Shown here piece by piece: positions 1-10,702 of a stretch of DNA of 64,000 bases; within the stretch, counting starts at the first letter, position 1; each line of letters opens with the position of its first letter. The stretch is from assembly GCA_029339505.1 (NCBI GenBank), contig JAQISU010000118.1, positions 6,370,001 through 6,434,000 on the forward strand. The letters run 5' to 3'. The stretch is from Unio delphinus (Eukaryota; Mollusca; Bivalvia; Unionida; Unionidae). The position numbers were made by a program, and so were the translations under genes. The notes below the pieces were generated by a model. The model searched no databases. It was not told where the DNA came from and saw only the letters and a list, made by a program, of their open reading frames with translations.

Positions 1-417
1 TTCTACACATTTTCATTAACAGGTATGATTTTAATATGTGTCTTATACGATGTTTATTTTGAATTTATGTTAAGAATGAAACGTGTTTTAGATTCTCCGT
101 GTTTGACAAATTTAATACAAAACCCTTTTTCCATCGATCAAAATAATACAAAAATGATAATATTTCTTCGATATGGTAGGGAATGTTTTTCATGATTGCA
201 AATCAAAGTTGAATAAATAGTATGATTATAAATCCAAAAAAGGATTGCCTAAATAGTGTGATAATAAATCCAAAAATAGAATTCTCTAACGATTGTGTGC
301 TTACTTATATCAGAATTAGGAGTCAAAAGTCAACATTAATTTTCTTACATTAAGAAAGTGCCAGAATAAGGCCAAATCAAATACATAAGCAAAGAGAAAG
401 TTTCTGGCATTTTAAAA
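1..417. other. Non-coding flank, nothing recognised
   Basis: AT-rich DNA without a reading frame or repeat that I can support. It lies upstream of a SINE and probably belongs to the intron before the first visible exon of the adaptor gene. Confidence 0.4.
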
Positions 418-627
418 TGCCGCAGACAGGTAGCGTGATGACCCACCCAGTCACATTTTCCTGACACCAGGCTGACCAGTCCTAACACTAACCTATTAAA
501 GCTGAGCGCCAATCGAGGCAGCTGTCAGTACCATTTTTGTAAGTCTTTGGTATGTCTCGGCCGGGAATCGAACTCACGACATATCGCTTCCGTGGCGTAA
601 GCGATAACCACTAGGCCACCGGAGCAG
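418..627 (-). mobile_element. tRNA-derived SINE copy (minus strand)
   Basis: Read on the minus strand, the unit starts at 627 with a tRNA-like head. It has an A-box-like GGCCTAGTGGTTA and a B-box-like GAGTTCGATTCCC, followed by a SINE body. The same head and body recur on the plus strand from 32354, including the shared stretches ACATACCAAAGACTTA, CAGCTGCCTCGATTGGCG and TTAGTGTTAGGACTGGTC. Two diverged copies in opposite orientation make this an interspersed retroposon, not a functional tRNA gene. The body-side end (low coordinates) is approximate. Confidence 0.75.
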
Positions 628-755
628 TTCAGATCCGTTGTAACACACAAGCATTGAGCTATGAATAAAGTCTGTTTCTTTCCAGGAACATCCGAGAAAT
701 ACAGAGTTCAGTTTTACATCCTTGTTGTTCCATTTGAGAGAAATCAGTGAATTCA

Positions 756-876
756 GATAATATCACCCAGAATATCATTATCATGTGTCTGGTTCATGCT
801 GAGTACCTCGAGACCCGGATACTATCATCCAAAAAAGCATTATCATGTGTCTGGTTCATGCAGAGTACCTCGAGAC
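756..876. repeat. 62-bp tandem duplication
   Basis: A segment containing TATCATGTGTCTGGTTCATG and GAGTACCTCGAGAC occurs twice with a 62-bp period. The two copies differ at a few positions. It creates a short spurious reading frame. Confidence 0.7.
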
Positions 877-1159
877 ACATGGGAAAAACTTCTCTATTAA
901 ATGTTTGGACATGTCTTTGTCACCTTATTGATTCCACAGGTTAATGAGAATTGTTTCAATTTTATTGCTGCCTACCTTTCGCTCTAGCATCAATATATAA
1001 GACTGCCATATTCACCAGCTCAATAATCACTTCAGTTACTGTCACGCTTTATTACAAATTACGCTGTACGCGTTCGGTGGGAAATTATATCGTCTCAGAA
1101 TAGCCAATTAAATCCGCTACTTCACTATTAAAGTTCAAAACTCAGCTGGCTGTGGTACG

Positions 1160-1375
1160 AAAGACTCTACTCATATTTCACATAGTATTTATGGCCGATC
1201 TACAAAATATTCTTAGAATCCGACAGTAAAAAGACTCTACATGTACTCATATTTCATATAGTATTTATGGTCGATCTACAAAATATTCTTAGAATCCGAC
1301 AGTAAAAAGACTCTACTCATATTTCACATGGTATTTATTGATGGCCGATCTTCAAAATGTTCTTAGAATCCGACA
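1160..1375. repeat. ~70-bp tandem repeat, three copies
   Basis: Three consecutive diverged copies share AAGACTCTAC, TCATATTTCA and TCTTAGAATCCGACA. They lie immediately upstream of the first visible exon, in intron. Confidence 0.75.
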
Positions 1376-1420
1376 TTAAGTATATAATACCTTTATTTGT
1401 ATTGTTATTTACTTTTTTAG

Positions 1421-1768
1421 ATGAGGAGGCACAGATGTTTTCCACATTTAGTGTTATATGTAAGAAAAACATTATAAGTGAGGGACAGATCAAGGATCTT
1501 GTGCCTTCGCTTCAACAAAAAAAACCTACCGAGGGCAGTCTAACTGCAGAACATGTGTCAGGTACGATTGACGGGAAACAAACGAAGCTCCAGCAACTTC
1601 GAAACCTTCTTGAGGAAGAAATTGACCCCATGAACCTGTTATGTGAGTGTATGGGGCTATGTGTCTCAGAGACGGAACAACTGGACAGAAAACTAGCAAA
1701 CAAAATTTCTGCATTGGAGTTCCCTGAACATCTCTCTTTCATCAGCAGCCACGAGGATTCACAACAAA
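1421..1768 (+). CDS. Exon of Dof/BCAP/BANK-like adaptor (first part of DBB domain)
   Basis: The exon follows a polypyrimidine tract ending TTTTTTAG and is open in one frame to a GTATAA donor at 1769. The product ends with a segment resembling the start of the DBB region of BCAP/BANK1/Dof adaptors: an acidic stretch, then DPMNLLCECMGL and a conserved LD about ten residues later. These proteins are cytoplasmic scaffolds linking receptors to PI3-kinase (family knowledge). Both ends are phase 1: the exon begins with two bases completing a codon and ends with one base that pairs correctly with the next exon. The donor is weak, so the 3' border is less certain than the frame. Upstream exons, including any TIR-like domain, would lie before the window. 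Confidence 0.6.
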
Positions 1769-3082
1769 GTATAAATCCTATTAGATTGCTTGGCATTTCT
1801 AGATCTTATGCATATATCTTTGTTACCATTATCAAGTGACTTAGATACATTCAAATCCACTTTCATTTATTATATACTCATTTTTGTCATGGTTAAATTT
1901 TGCAGTACTTTACTATAATACACACCTTTTATAATACACCCACGTACACGACACATGTCTTACCCAACTAATGCTTATAAATGTTCCCTGTGTAACTATT
2001 TTGATACAATGTCAGGCTAGCGATACAGGTCATTGCTGGGGTCCCTTCAATGTAAGTGACCGGGCATAAGCATGTTATATTTATCTGGTAATAAAAAGTG
2101 TAATAAATATGCTTACATGTATACAAATATGTATCAACATAGAAACGAAATACACGCGCATTCAATCACACTATATGACTTTAACTTCAATTGTAATTAA
2201 ACCGAAATCGAGGATTCTTTTTAAATTGACGGAGATCGCCCGTTAAATGGTTTTATGTCGGAGCTAGGTGCACTTGGATAATGTTGTGTGTTAATGAATC
2301 TGCGGTTGTGAATTTATTTTCAATAAAGCATAAATTTAATTACAGTGTTTCCTATAATGTGTTTTACGATTAAGCCTTAGGTAGTGAAATAAATTAAGCA
2401 TAAAATGAAAAGGTTACTGTATTTAAAAAGATAAAATAAACTCGTTTTTTTCTGAAAGATACTGCAATATCGCTAGGTCGTGCAGTGTTTTCCAATGAAC
2501 GTGTTCATAATTACTTATTATGCTAGGATTATTATTTGCGATAAGTTATTAATATTGTGTTCACTAATCATCTCGAACAAGACGTTTCAGTATGTACTTA
2601 AGTCAATGCTTTACGAGACTGTTTCTCACTTTTGCAAGGTAGAGTTCTGATATTGTCATTTCATTAACATTAATGATTTCGCTCAGAGTTTCACCTTGAG
2701 AAAAGAAATTAAACTCTGAAGAACTCAAAATGTGACATTGTTATATACGAATTAGCATACAAGTATAATTGTTAAACCCTGAAGAACTCAAAATGTCACA
2801 TTGTTATATACAAATTAGCATACAAGTATAATTGTTAAACCCTGATAAATCCTGAATTGTAAAACAAATTTTTGTATGAACAGCAAAATCGTCACCTAAT
2901 GATATATTAACACCATAACGAATGTATTTAAAATGTGTATATATATGTTATAACATTATTTGTTGTTGAGATCTACAAATATACTTAGACTTGAGAAATT
3001 AGTATTGATTTATAACTGTTTGATTACATTTTACATGAATTTGTCAGCAGTTGACAACTGATAGTATTTCTTACATTTTAAG
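1769..3082 (+). other. Intron with a 63-bp tandem duplication
   Basis: Intron between DBB exons. The only structure I see is a direct duplication of 63 bp (2711-2773 and 2774-2836), both copies containing GAAGAACTCAAAATGT and AATTAGCATACAAGTATAAT. Reading frames here are short and unsupported. Confidence 0.6.
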
Positions 3083-3295
3083 TCCTGGATGATCACATGT
3101 GGCCAACTCTCCTTCATTTTGCCGCAGAATATAACCTTGTGAATTTTGCTGAGGCTCTGCTTCTTTACCCAACTCTTCAAGTATCCTGTCATATACGGAA
3201 CCGTGACGGACATACACCAGATGAACTTGCGCTCCACTCAGGTCATGTGGAATTATCTGAAATGTTGAGAATGTTCTCACATTTTATACTACTAA
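3083..3295 (+). CDS. Exon of Dof/BCAP/BANK-like adaptor (ankyrin-like part)
   Basis: Acceptor TTTTAAG at 3082; donor A|GTATGT at 3296. The reading frame holds the signature PTLLHFAAEYNLVNFAEALL, then NRDGHTPDELALHSGH, matching the ankyrin-like region of BCAP, BANK1 and insect Dof. In those proteins the pattern TLLHFAA...GL...LL...N..G..P..LA follows the DBB domain. The codon split by each border joins correctly with its neighbour (one base plus two bases on each side). This is the strongest identification for the host gene and fixes its strand and frame. Confidence 0.8.
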
Positions 3296-4417
3296 GTATG
3301 TGCATAACGAAAATATATTTTCATAAACGTTTCTATACGAGTCATTTCAAAGAAAAATAGCATTAATTATTAAAGGCTCTCCTTGTAGTATGCATAATGG
3401 AATATATAGCTCTATTCATGTAACCAACATTCTAAGTTTAAAGGAGGGACAACATTTAAAGGTCAAAGGTATAAAAACCCGTATTAACAAGGCTTACATA
3501 AAACCTTCACGATTTTGTCAACCAATCCAGTAACGGTCGGTATTTTTTAATACAACAATAATGCCATACATCCAGTAACACTATTGTCTACGTTATCATT
3601 TTTTTTTTAATTTTGAACGATGTCTTGAAATTTTGAATCATTTGCCTTATGGAGTTATATAAATACGGATAGCTGATCACACAAACAGACATTTTGAAAC
3701 AAACCATTATTTTTAAAAATACAATATTCGAAGCAACTCCATTTGCATCACATACTGCAACGTCTTATGGCATATCTCTGCGACTTAAGACCAATATGCG
3801 ATGCGTAGCATGTCATTCTATTGCAAAATACTTTTCGGATCCAATTTTCGTCAATTAAAAATTGAACAAACATTCATAATTATTTTCAAACTTTTAGATA
3901 TTTGTCTGCATACTTCCACCTATCACGTACTCATATAAACTACATGACCATGAGTTACTAGTTCTGATCCCCAGCTGATTTTGTGAAAACTCGAGATTTT
4001 TAACGTGTATACCATTTAAAAATGTAACTTTAACTTTAAATAGCACTGTATCCAAATAATGACCATAACCTATGTGCTCGAATAGGCTCTATAATTTCCT
4101 AATATCGATATCACTGGAACAAATCGGTACACCAGTTTGCGTCTGAGAATCTTAAATGACGTTATGCAAAAGTTTGATCACGTGATTAACGTACTTGTCA
4201 AGAGCCAATAATTCGAATAAATTGGCAGGTGCTGACTTAATTAATTTCCTTTGGAACACAGGTAGTTGTTTATGTAACTATTGAGCTTCTTTGTACAATT
4301 CTCGTTTCTGAAATATATTTTGGTGCAGTTATGTTCACGTCAATGTTTCCATTATGTTTACTTGCAGTTTGCGATTGCCTGATCATTAATAGAGTGTGTA
4401 TTTCTTAATCTCTATAG
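3296..4417 (+). other. Intron, nothing recognised
   Basis: About 1.1 kb of AT-rich intron between two phase-1 exons. I see no repeat family or coding signal. Confidence 0.55.
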
Positions 4418-4573
4418 ACATACGTAGATGCTCTAATGACAGTGGTTTTGGAGATAAGGTGCGACTCTCTCAAATAAAGTCCTACATTGAAAACAGAGAA
4501 TCAATCGAAAGTTCACAAATGTGTCCTCCTCCACCAGCGCCACATGTAGGATACGCCAGGCCTCCAAAACCAA
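4418..4573 (+). CDS. Exon of Dof/BCAP/BANK-like adaptor (proline-rich)
   Basis: Acceptor TCTATAG at 4417; strong donor GTAAGT at 4574. The product begins near RRCSNDSGFGDK and ends in a proline-rich stretch (MCPPPPAPHVGYARPPKP) typical of SH3-binding tails in BCAP-like scaffolds. The tyrosine in this stretch is a possible SH2 docking site (inference). Both borders are phase 1. Confidence 0.7.
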
Positions 4574-4729
4574 GTAAGTCTGAAAATGTTTCAACGTATC
4601 CCTCTGTGTTATTGCCTGACAGCAAATCAGACGTCACACGTGGGGTTAATACTGAGTGTATTTCATTAGTTTCAAGATCGTTATGAAGATTACCGTGTAC
4701 GCTAACGGTTTTGCTTTCTTTGTTTTAAG

Positions 4730-4804
4730 GACCCGTACAAGTGGTGCAGGTGAAAAGTTTGGAAGCCAGTGCTGTTGGGCCTGACACGCGTGCTGATGAT
4801 ATTT
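4730..4804 (+). CDS. Small 75-bp exon of the adaptor gene
   Basis: Acceptor GTTTTAAG ends at 4729 and the donor GTAAGA starts at 4805. Only one of three frames is open (VQVVQVKSLEASAVGP within it), and it is the frame that joins in phase to the exon ending at 4573. The exon ends with one codon base, which pairs with a two-base start at 29248, across the 24-kb intron that holds the Polinton. Confidence 0.6.
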
Positions 4805-4924
4805 GTAAGATTTTCCTTTTCTGAAAACTGTATTTACAATTAAATACTGCAGATTGTAAAAAGAGAATATACTATTTAACCGATCAATTTACTAATACAT
4901 ATGTTACGACTATTAACAAATACT

Positions 4925-6545
4925 TAGTATTTCCATCATATATAAATTATTAGCATGTCTGTCCTATATAAATATTTAGCATTTCCGTCCTAAAGACATA
5001 TTTAGCATTTCTGTCATATAGAATATTTAGCATTTCCATCATATATAACTATTTAGCATTTCCATCATATATAACTATTTAGCATTTCCATCATATATAA
5101 ATATTTATCATTTCTATCATATATAACTATTTAGCATTTCCATCATATAGAAATATTTAGCATTTCCATCATATATAACTATTTAGCATTTCCATCATAT
5201 AGAAATATTTAGCGTTTCTATCATATAAAATATTTAGCATTTCTATCATATAGAAATATTTAGCATTTCCATCATATATAACTATTTAGCATTTCCATCA
5301 TATATAACTATTTAGCACTTCTATCATTTATAACTATTTAGTATTTCCATCATATATAACTATTTAGCATTTCCATCATATATAGCTATTTAGCATTTAC
5401 ATCATATATAACTATTAGCATTTCTATCATATAAAATATTTAGCATTTCCATCATATATAACTATTTAGCATTTCCATCATATAGAAATATTTAGTATTT
5501 CCGTCCTATAGAAATATTTAGTATTTCCATCATATAGAAATATTTATCGTTTTTATCATATAGAAATATTTAGCATTTCTATCATATATAACTATTTAGC
5601 ATTTCCATCATATATAACTTTCTAGCATTTCCATCATATATAACTATTTAGCATTTACATCATATATAAATATTTAGCGTTTCCATCATATATAAATATT
5701 TAGCATTTCCATCATATATAACTATTTAGCATTTCCATCATATATAAATATTTAGCATTTCTATCATATATAAATGTTTAGAATTTCTATCATATAGAAA
5801 TATTTAGCATTTCCATCATATAGAAATATTTAGCATTTCCATCATATATAACTATTTAGCATTTCCATCAAATATAACTATTTAGCATTTCTTTCATATA
5901 TAAATATTTAGCATTTCCATCATATAGAAATATTTAGCATTTCCATCATATAGAAATATTTAGCATTTCCATCATATAGAAATATTTAGCATTTCCATCA
6001 TATAGAAATATTTAGCATTTCCATCATATAGGAATATTTAGAATTTCCATCATATATAACTATTTAGCATTTCCATCATATGTAAATATTTAGAATTTCC
6101 ATCATATATAACTATTTAGCATTTCCATCATATGTAACTATTTAGCATTTCCATCATATGGAAATATTTAGCATTTCCATCATATAGAAATATTTAGAAT
6201 TTCCATCATATATAACTATTTAGCATTTCTATCATATGTAACTATTTAGCATTTCCATCATATGGAAATATTTAGCATTTCCATCATATAGAAATATTTA
6301 GCATTTCCATTATATATAACTATTTAGCATTTCCATCATATAGAAATATTTAGCATTTCCATCATATAGAAATAAATAAGCATTTCCATCATATAGAAAT
6401 ATTTAGCATTTCCATCATATATAAATATTTAGTATTTCCATCATATATAACTATTTAGCATTTCCATCATATATAACTATTTAGCATTTCTATCATGTAG
6501 AAATATTTAGTATTTCCGTCCTATATAACTATTTAGTATTTCCAT
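4925..6545. repeat. 26-bp minisatellite, about 60 copies
   Basis: Head-to-tail copies of a 26-bp unit built on TATTTAGCATTTCCATCAT followed by a variable ATATAA, ATAGAA or ATGTAA end. Most copies keep exact length. It occupies the 5' part of the large intron. Confidence 0.95.
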
Positions 6546-7407
6546 CTTTCTCATACACTAATACATCATTGTCATTTTGTTTCTGTGTGTAATAATTAGG
6601 ATGGAAGTTTGTATTTAAAAAAGAAAAACAACAGTCCACATTGTCCACTACATCGATTTCGTTAAGACAGAAACATTACTTACTCGCTCACACATTTCAT
6701 AATTAAATTCACTCCTTATATTGATTTTCACCTACTTTTATTATCGTATTTTTAAATTTCAAAATCTTCAGATGATACATTTCGTATGGTTTTGAAAGTG
6801 TGTTATTAATAAGACAGATAAATCAGAAATAAATTTTAAAAAATTGAAAACCAACAAGGATGTAAACATTATGTAATAGCCCGTGTAATGATGCTTTCAA
6901 ACAACAAACATATTGATATTGATTCACCCGAAACTCGTTGTGATTGAAGACCTTGTCTACTAATGATTGCCCACATCCAGTCAAGACATAACCCCATATT
7001 TCCGCGTATATCTATAGACATATTGCGAACACTTCTTTACATTTTAAATTGCTTGAATATAATAACGTCTTCAAAAAACTTATAAATGGGTCACGTGACT
7101 GAGTCTGTGAAGTTTGCATTTTGAATCGACTTATCAGAGAGTATATACGGTTCTTACAATTTAAGTATTAGAAGAAATATAAAGTGGTAAATGTGTAAGA
7201 AGGCTTTATACTGGATACAGCAAGGAAATGCTCCTAAATTTCGATATTTATTGTCACATTAGAAGTTAACACGCACTATTATGCAAGCACTGTCAGTATC
7301 ATCACTACGGGATGTATCAAGCGTCGAAAATAAGTCCTAGGTCATGAAACAAACTTGTGTTCCAATAGTGTTGTGGGAATTTTGTCATCCAGTATATCAT
7401 GAAAAGC
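6546..7407 (+). other. Intron segment, nothing recognised
   Basis: Unique AT-rich sequence between two tandem arrays. No exon-like frame with splice signals was found. Confidence 0.5.
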
Positions 7408-7620
7408 AGAACGAATGGATGTAGGTAATATTTGAGTGGGTGTTGCAATACATAACAAATGGATGTAGTTAATATTTGAGTGGGTGTTGCAATACAGAAC
7501 GAATGGATGTAGTTAATATTTGAGTGGGTGTTGCAATACAGAACGAATGAATGTAGTTAATTTTTTTAATGACATGTAGAACGAATGAATGTAGTCAATA
7601 TGTGAGTGGGTGATGCAATA
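7408..7620. repeat. ~46-bp tandem repeat, about five copies
   Basis: Repeats of a unit containing GAATGGATGTAGTTAATATT and TGAGTGGGTGTTGCAATAC. The last copies are more diverged. Confidence 0.8.
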
Positions 7621-7934
7621 TACGTTCACAGCACACTTTATATGCTCCAATGGAAGGACGTGTAGATCTGAAAAAACGTAGAGAGTACAAAGCATCTTGG
7701 GAATACTCTATTGGTTTGCAATGCGAAGTTATAATTTATTGTTTGTGCATTAAATTTATGTTTTTATTAATATCAAATGCATTTACTAAAGTATCATCCG
7801 TAATTTCTATTCGGTGTTGGGGTGGAGTGAGAATAGGTTTTGGTAGATTCTACAATTTTTTCATAAATAAAGTAATTCAAATTCTATTTTTGTAAACGTT
7901 TAAACATCAAACCTTTTTTTAGTATTAGTAAGTG

Positions 7935-8320
7935 GTATGCAAACCCACTGAAACCATTTCCCTTACTACAAATCCATTTAAAACATGTCCCTTACTACAA
8001 AATCATTGAAAACATGTCCCTTACTACAAGCTCACTGAAAACATGTCGCTTAGTATAAATCCATTAAAAACATTTCGCTTACTATAAACCCTTTGAAAAT
8101 ATTTCCCTTACTACAAACCCATTGAAAACATGTCCCTTACTTCACAAATCCACTGAAAACATTTCCCTTACTATAAACCCTTTGAAAATATTTTCCTTAC
8201 AACAAACCCATTGAAAACATTTCCCTTACTACAAATCCATTGAAAACATTTCATTTACTACAATCCCACTGAAAACATGTCTCTTACTACAAACCCATTG
8301 AAAACATTTCCCTTACTACA
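7935..8320. repeat. 29-bp minisatellite, left part (Polinton target)
   Basis: About 13 copies of a 29-bp unit (AAACCCATTGAAAACATTTC then CCTTACTAC). The array stops abruptly at the Polinton's left end and resumes at 24185, so the Polinton integrated into the array. The last five bases, CTACA (8316-8320), are repeated directly after the element. Confidence 0.9.
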
Positions 8321-8580
8321 AGCAGCAGAGAGGGTGAATCCTACAACATTTTTTGTTTTTATTTTTTATTATACCCCTCCAAATAACACTAGACCCTTCT
8401 CGCGAAATAACTAGAAAAAAAAAATGACAGTGATTGTTGTCTGAAAACATTCGCGTTTTCGTTGATGTCGCAACGTCGTTGTCACTCACCCTCTCTGCTG
8501 CTAGAACTTTCAGTTCTAGGTTTACGGTGATTTTAACCGAATATTTGATCAAGTCCGATACGATATCGTGTCCTAGGGTC
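8321..8580 (+). repeat. Polinton left terminal inverted repeat
   Basis: About 260 bp, matching the reverse complement of 23926-24184 with a one-base difference in an A/T run and a few substitutions. It includes the last ~16 codons and stop of the packaging ATPase, so the TIR is partly coding on the left side. Within it, 8321-8337 is a perfect 17-base inverted partner of 8486-8502. Confidence 0.95.
8486..8519. repeat. Nested inverted repeat and hairpin inside the left TIR
   Basis: TCACCCTCTCTGCTGCT at 8486-8502 is the exact reverse complement of the element's outermost 17 bases. It is followed by the hairpin CTAGAACT-TTC-AGTTCTAG (8501-8519). The same arrangement is present in the right TIR, so each end could fold back on itself. 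Confidence 0.85.
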
Positions 8581-9198
8581 TGCTAAATTTATTGTCACAA
8601 ATCCGTGTGGTTTTGACTGAGCGTGACTAAAGAAATTTCTAAATTGATTATGATTCATATCACCGCTGCACCAGGTCTGATGAATATTTCGTAGCGTATG
8701 AGTATCAACGCCGTTAAATACACACAACACATTGCAATTATCTCTGATCACTTTTGGTATCTGAGTGTATCGTTGAGTGACATAGATCACATCAGTGTTT
8801 TTATGCCTGCCTCGGGAAAATATTCTAGCAGGATTTTTTTGATTATCTAACATGATATCATCGTATACCACTAAATTGTTAATACTTCCATCAATAGCAT
8901 CAATGCTCGGGGCTTCCTCTATATCAGTAATAAACTCAATAAAATCTTCATCGATTTGAAATTCTTTTGCTTTCTCGTTAAAATCCTTTAGCACTTCATA
9001 GCATCGCTGATCGTCTACACTCGGGGCTATTAAATACAATTTGTTCCATTTCATCCATCTCGTTATCAAATTAAGTAGCAGTTGTGTCTTTCCGCTTCCA
9101 GATGGTCCGATTATAATCATTCTAATTGAATTCGGCAACATTTCATGATGTTTAATAGGTTCCCGTCGTCGGGTAGCTGAATAATCAATTATATTCAT
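8533..9198 (-). CDS. FtsK/HerA-type genome-packaging ATPase
   Basis: 221 residues. Walker A GPSGSGKT at residues 31-38, Walker B NLVVYDDIML around 108-117, and a downstream VIYVTQRY resembling the sensor/arginine region of A32-like packaging ATPases of Polintons, adintoviruses and virophages. The family pumps DNA into the procapsid. It is the leftmost gene; its C-terminal codons and stop lie inside the TIR. The start ATG is 17 bp from the divergent zinc-ribbon gene. The frame is intact and the length is normal. A second, orphan copy of its C-terminal codons exists at the right end of the element. Confidence 0.93.
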   Translation of the reverse strand: MNIIDYSATRRREPIKHHEMLPNSIRMIIIGPSGSGKTQLLLNLITRWMKWNKLYLIAPSVDDQRCYEVLKDFNEKAKEFQIDEDFIEFITDIEEAPSIDAIDGSINNLVVYDDIMLDNQKNPARIFSRGRHKNTDVIYVTQRYTQIPKVIRDNCNVLCVFNGVDTHTLRNIHQTWCSGDMNHNQFRNFFSHAQSKPHGFVTINLADPRTRYRIGLDQIFG

Positions 9199-9215
9199 GC
9201 CGTTATATATAAATT
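9199..9215. promoter_or_regulatory. Compact divergent promoter region
   Basis: Only 17 bp separate the ATG of the ATPase (-) from that of the zinc-ribbon gene (+). The spacer contains TATATATAAATT, which could serve as a TATA box in either direction. The promoter role is inferred from position and composition only. Confidence 0.4.
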
Positions 9216-9413
9216 ATGGATCTATATTGTGTGAAGTGTAAAAAACGTACTGGCACAGATGACTTGACGACGATTACAACTAAAAATAACCGATCAGCGC
9301 TTTCTGGTAAATGCGTACAATGTAGTACAAAGAAATTTAGATTTGTTTCTAAACCCAAGGAACTCAAGGAACCTTTAAAAAAAAACGAGGAGGTGATATC
9401 GCAGCCAAGCTAA
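9216..9413 (+). CDS. Zinc-ribbon protein, zero-frame product of a PLA2 gene
   Basis: 65 residues with two CxxC pairs (CVKC near residue 5 and CVQC near residue 33), spaced as in the small zinc-ribbon domains common in Polintons and adintoviruses. The tail is lysine-rich and the frame stops soon after a run of nine A. In the -1 frame the sequence continues without a stop into a phospholipase A2 domain. The zinc ribbon is therefore probably the N-terminal domain of a longer protein, or the short product of a shifty gene. Confidence 0.75.
   Translation: MDLYCVKCKKRTGTDDLTTITTKNNRSALSGKCVQCSTKKFRFVSKPKELKEPLKKNEEVISQPS
9380..9386 (+). promoter_or_regulatory. Candidate -1 ribosomal frameshift site (A AAA AAC)
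   Basis: The heptamer A AAA AAC is in the zero-frame register used by known -1 slippery sites, within a nine-A run (9377-9385). A -1 step here enters exactly the frame of the PLA2 domain. That frame has no in-frame ATG between its last upstream stop and the catalytic motifs. A simple one-base loss in the A run would look the same. Confidence 0.45.
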
Positions 9414-9745
9414 CTAAACTCCCTGGAACCCCATGGGCAAAATACCCTGGAGAAAAGCACCTTCCAGGATATAGCTACTGTGGACCGGGAACAAGACTTG
9501 ATATCAGACTCAATGATCAAAATCAGCCCCGACCCGGTGAGGAACCAATAAACGCTATTGATAAGGCCTGTCACCTTCATGATGTATCTTATAAAAGCAG
9601 TAATCTGCAGCACAGGCATCTAGCAGATGTGAAATTAATTCATGCGTTAAATGCTATTTCTGATAAATCTTTCAAAGAAAAATTGGCTTCCTTTTTGATA
9701 AAATCGGCTATGAAAAGTAAATTGATGTTAGGTGCTGGTAATTAA
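9386..9745 (+). CDS. Parvovirus-type phospholipase A2 domain (needs a -1 step)
   Basis: Open for about 119 codons in the -1 frame of the zinc-ribbon gene. It contains a calcium-loop-like YCGPGT and the catalytic-helix-like DKACHLHDVSY, the pair that defines parvovirus VP1u-type secreted PLA2 domains, which in those viruses act on the endosomal membrane during entry (family knowledge). Just before them is LPGTPWAKYPG, a motif that partly recurs in the core-like protein at 20217. No start codon is available in this frame, so translation must come from the upstream zinc-ribbon frame. It ends seven bases before the integrase ATG. Confidence 0.78.
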   Translation, partial: RGGDIAAKLTKLPGTPWAKYPGEKHLPGYSYCGPGTRLDIRLNDQNQPRPGEEPINAIDKACHLHDVSYKSSNLQHRHLADVKLIHALNAISDKSFKEKLASFLIKSAMKSKLMLGAGN

Positions 9746-9752
9746 TAACAAC

Positions 9753-10702
9753 ATGGAATCTATTTATTATTCCCCAAGAGGATACTGGAGGGGTAAATCA
9801 GCAATCCATAAACTCGCTAGTGCTGCAAAAGTGAAAAAAACCACTGCGGCTCATTGGTTATCCAAACAGGCACTATGGCAAATTTATCTACCACCGCCTA
9901 AACAAATTCAATTCTCGCATTTTGATGTGACAGTTCCTAATGAAGTTCATCAGGCTGATCTATTATTTCTGCCACATGATCGTGGTTACAAATACGCATT
10001 AACCGTAGTTGATATTGCAAGTCGATACAAAGAAGCAGAACCGTTAAAAACAAAATCAGCCACTGAAGTGGCTTCTGCATTTGAAAGGATTTATGGAAGG
10101 AGTCCTCTGCACTGGCCAAATCTATTACAAATTGATCCTGGCAAGGAATTTCAGGGTGCAGTGTTATCAATAATGAAAAATCATAAAGTCACTATCAGAC
10201 GAGGACATACTGCGCTACATCGTGATCAGGCAATTGTAGAACGGTTTAATAAACCCTTGCTGAGCGGTTATTTGGATATCAATACGCAAAAGAATTCATC
10301 CAAGAAAAAAGATCCCGTGAATGGGTTAAAAGGTTACCAGCTGTGATTACTGCACTGAATAACGAGATTACTAGAACCATCAACATGAAACCTATCAACG
10401 CGATTAAAAAGAAGTCAATACCTGAAAAACCACAAAAGGATTTTAGCGTTTCCCAACCAATTCTTGGTAGTAATGTCATTGTGAGGTACTTATACGAACC
10501 AGGAGAGCTTGAGGGTGGCACAAAAAGGGCTACTGATCCTATTTGGAGTGTTACTGCACACAAGATATCTAGTATAACACGATCTACGGGTAGACTTCCA
10601 ATCTATAAACTGGATTCAACTGCCCCTCAACGGGGTTTTACTAGACAACAATTACAAGTGATACCTGAGGATACTCAATTACCACCGCATGGGCTTAACT
10701 AG
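9753..10702 (+). CDS. Retroviral-type (rve) integrase, one frame break
   Basis: Polinton integrase, which inserts the element into host DNA. The catalytic core acidic residues are visible: the Asp in HQADLLFLP, the Asp in LQIDPGKEF and the Glu in AIVERFNK. The chosen start is the ATG at 9753, giving the typical N-terminus MESIYY. The frame breaks at about 10251-10256, after the catalytic Glu. The remainder, including the C-terminal DNA-binding-like region with VIVRYLYEPGE, continues in the -1 frame to the stop at 10700-10702. It ends tail-to-tail with the HNH/helicase gene, overlapping by 8 bp. As written it is not a functional product. Confidence 0.88.

Noticed and set aside
7650..7895. 81-codon frame next to the 46-bp array
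   Set aside because: No domain, poor composition, no splice context.
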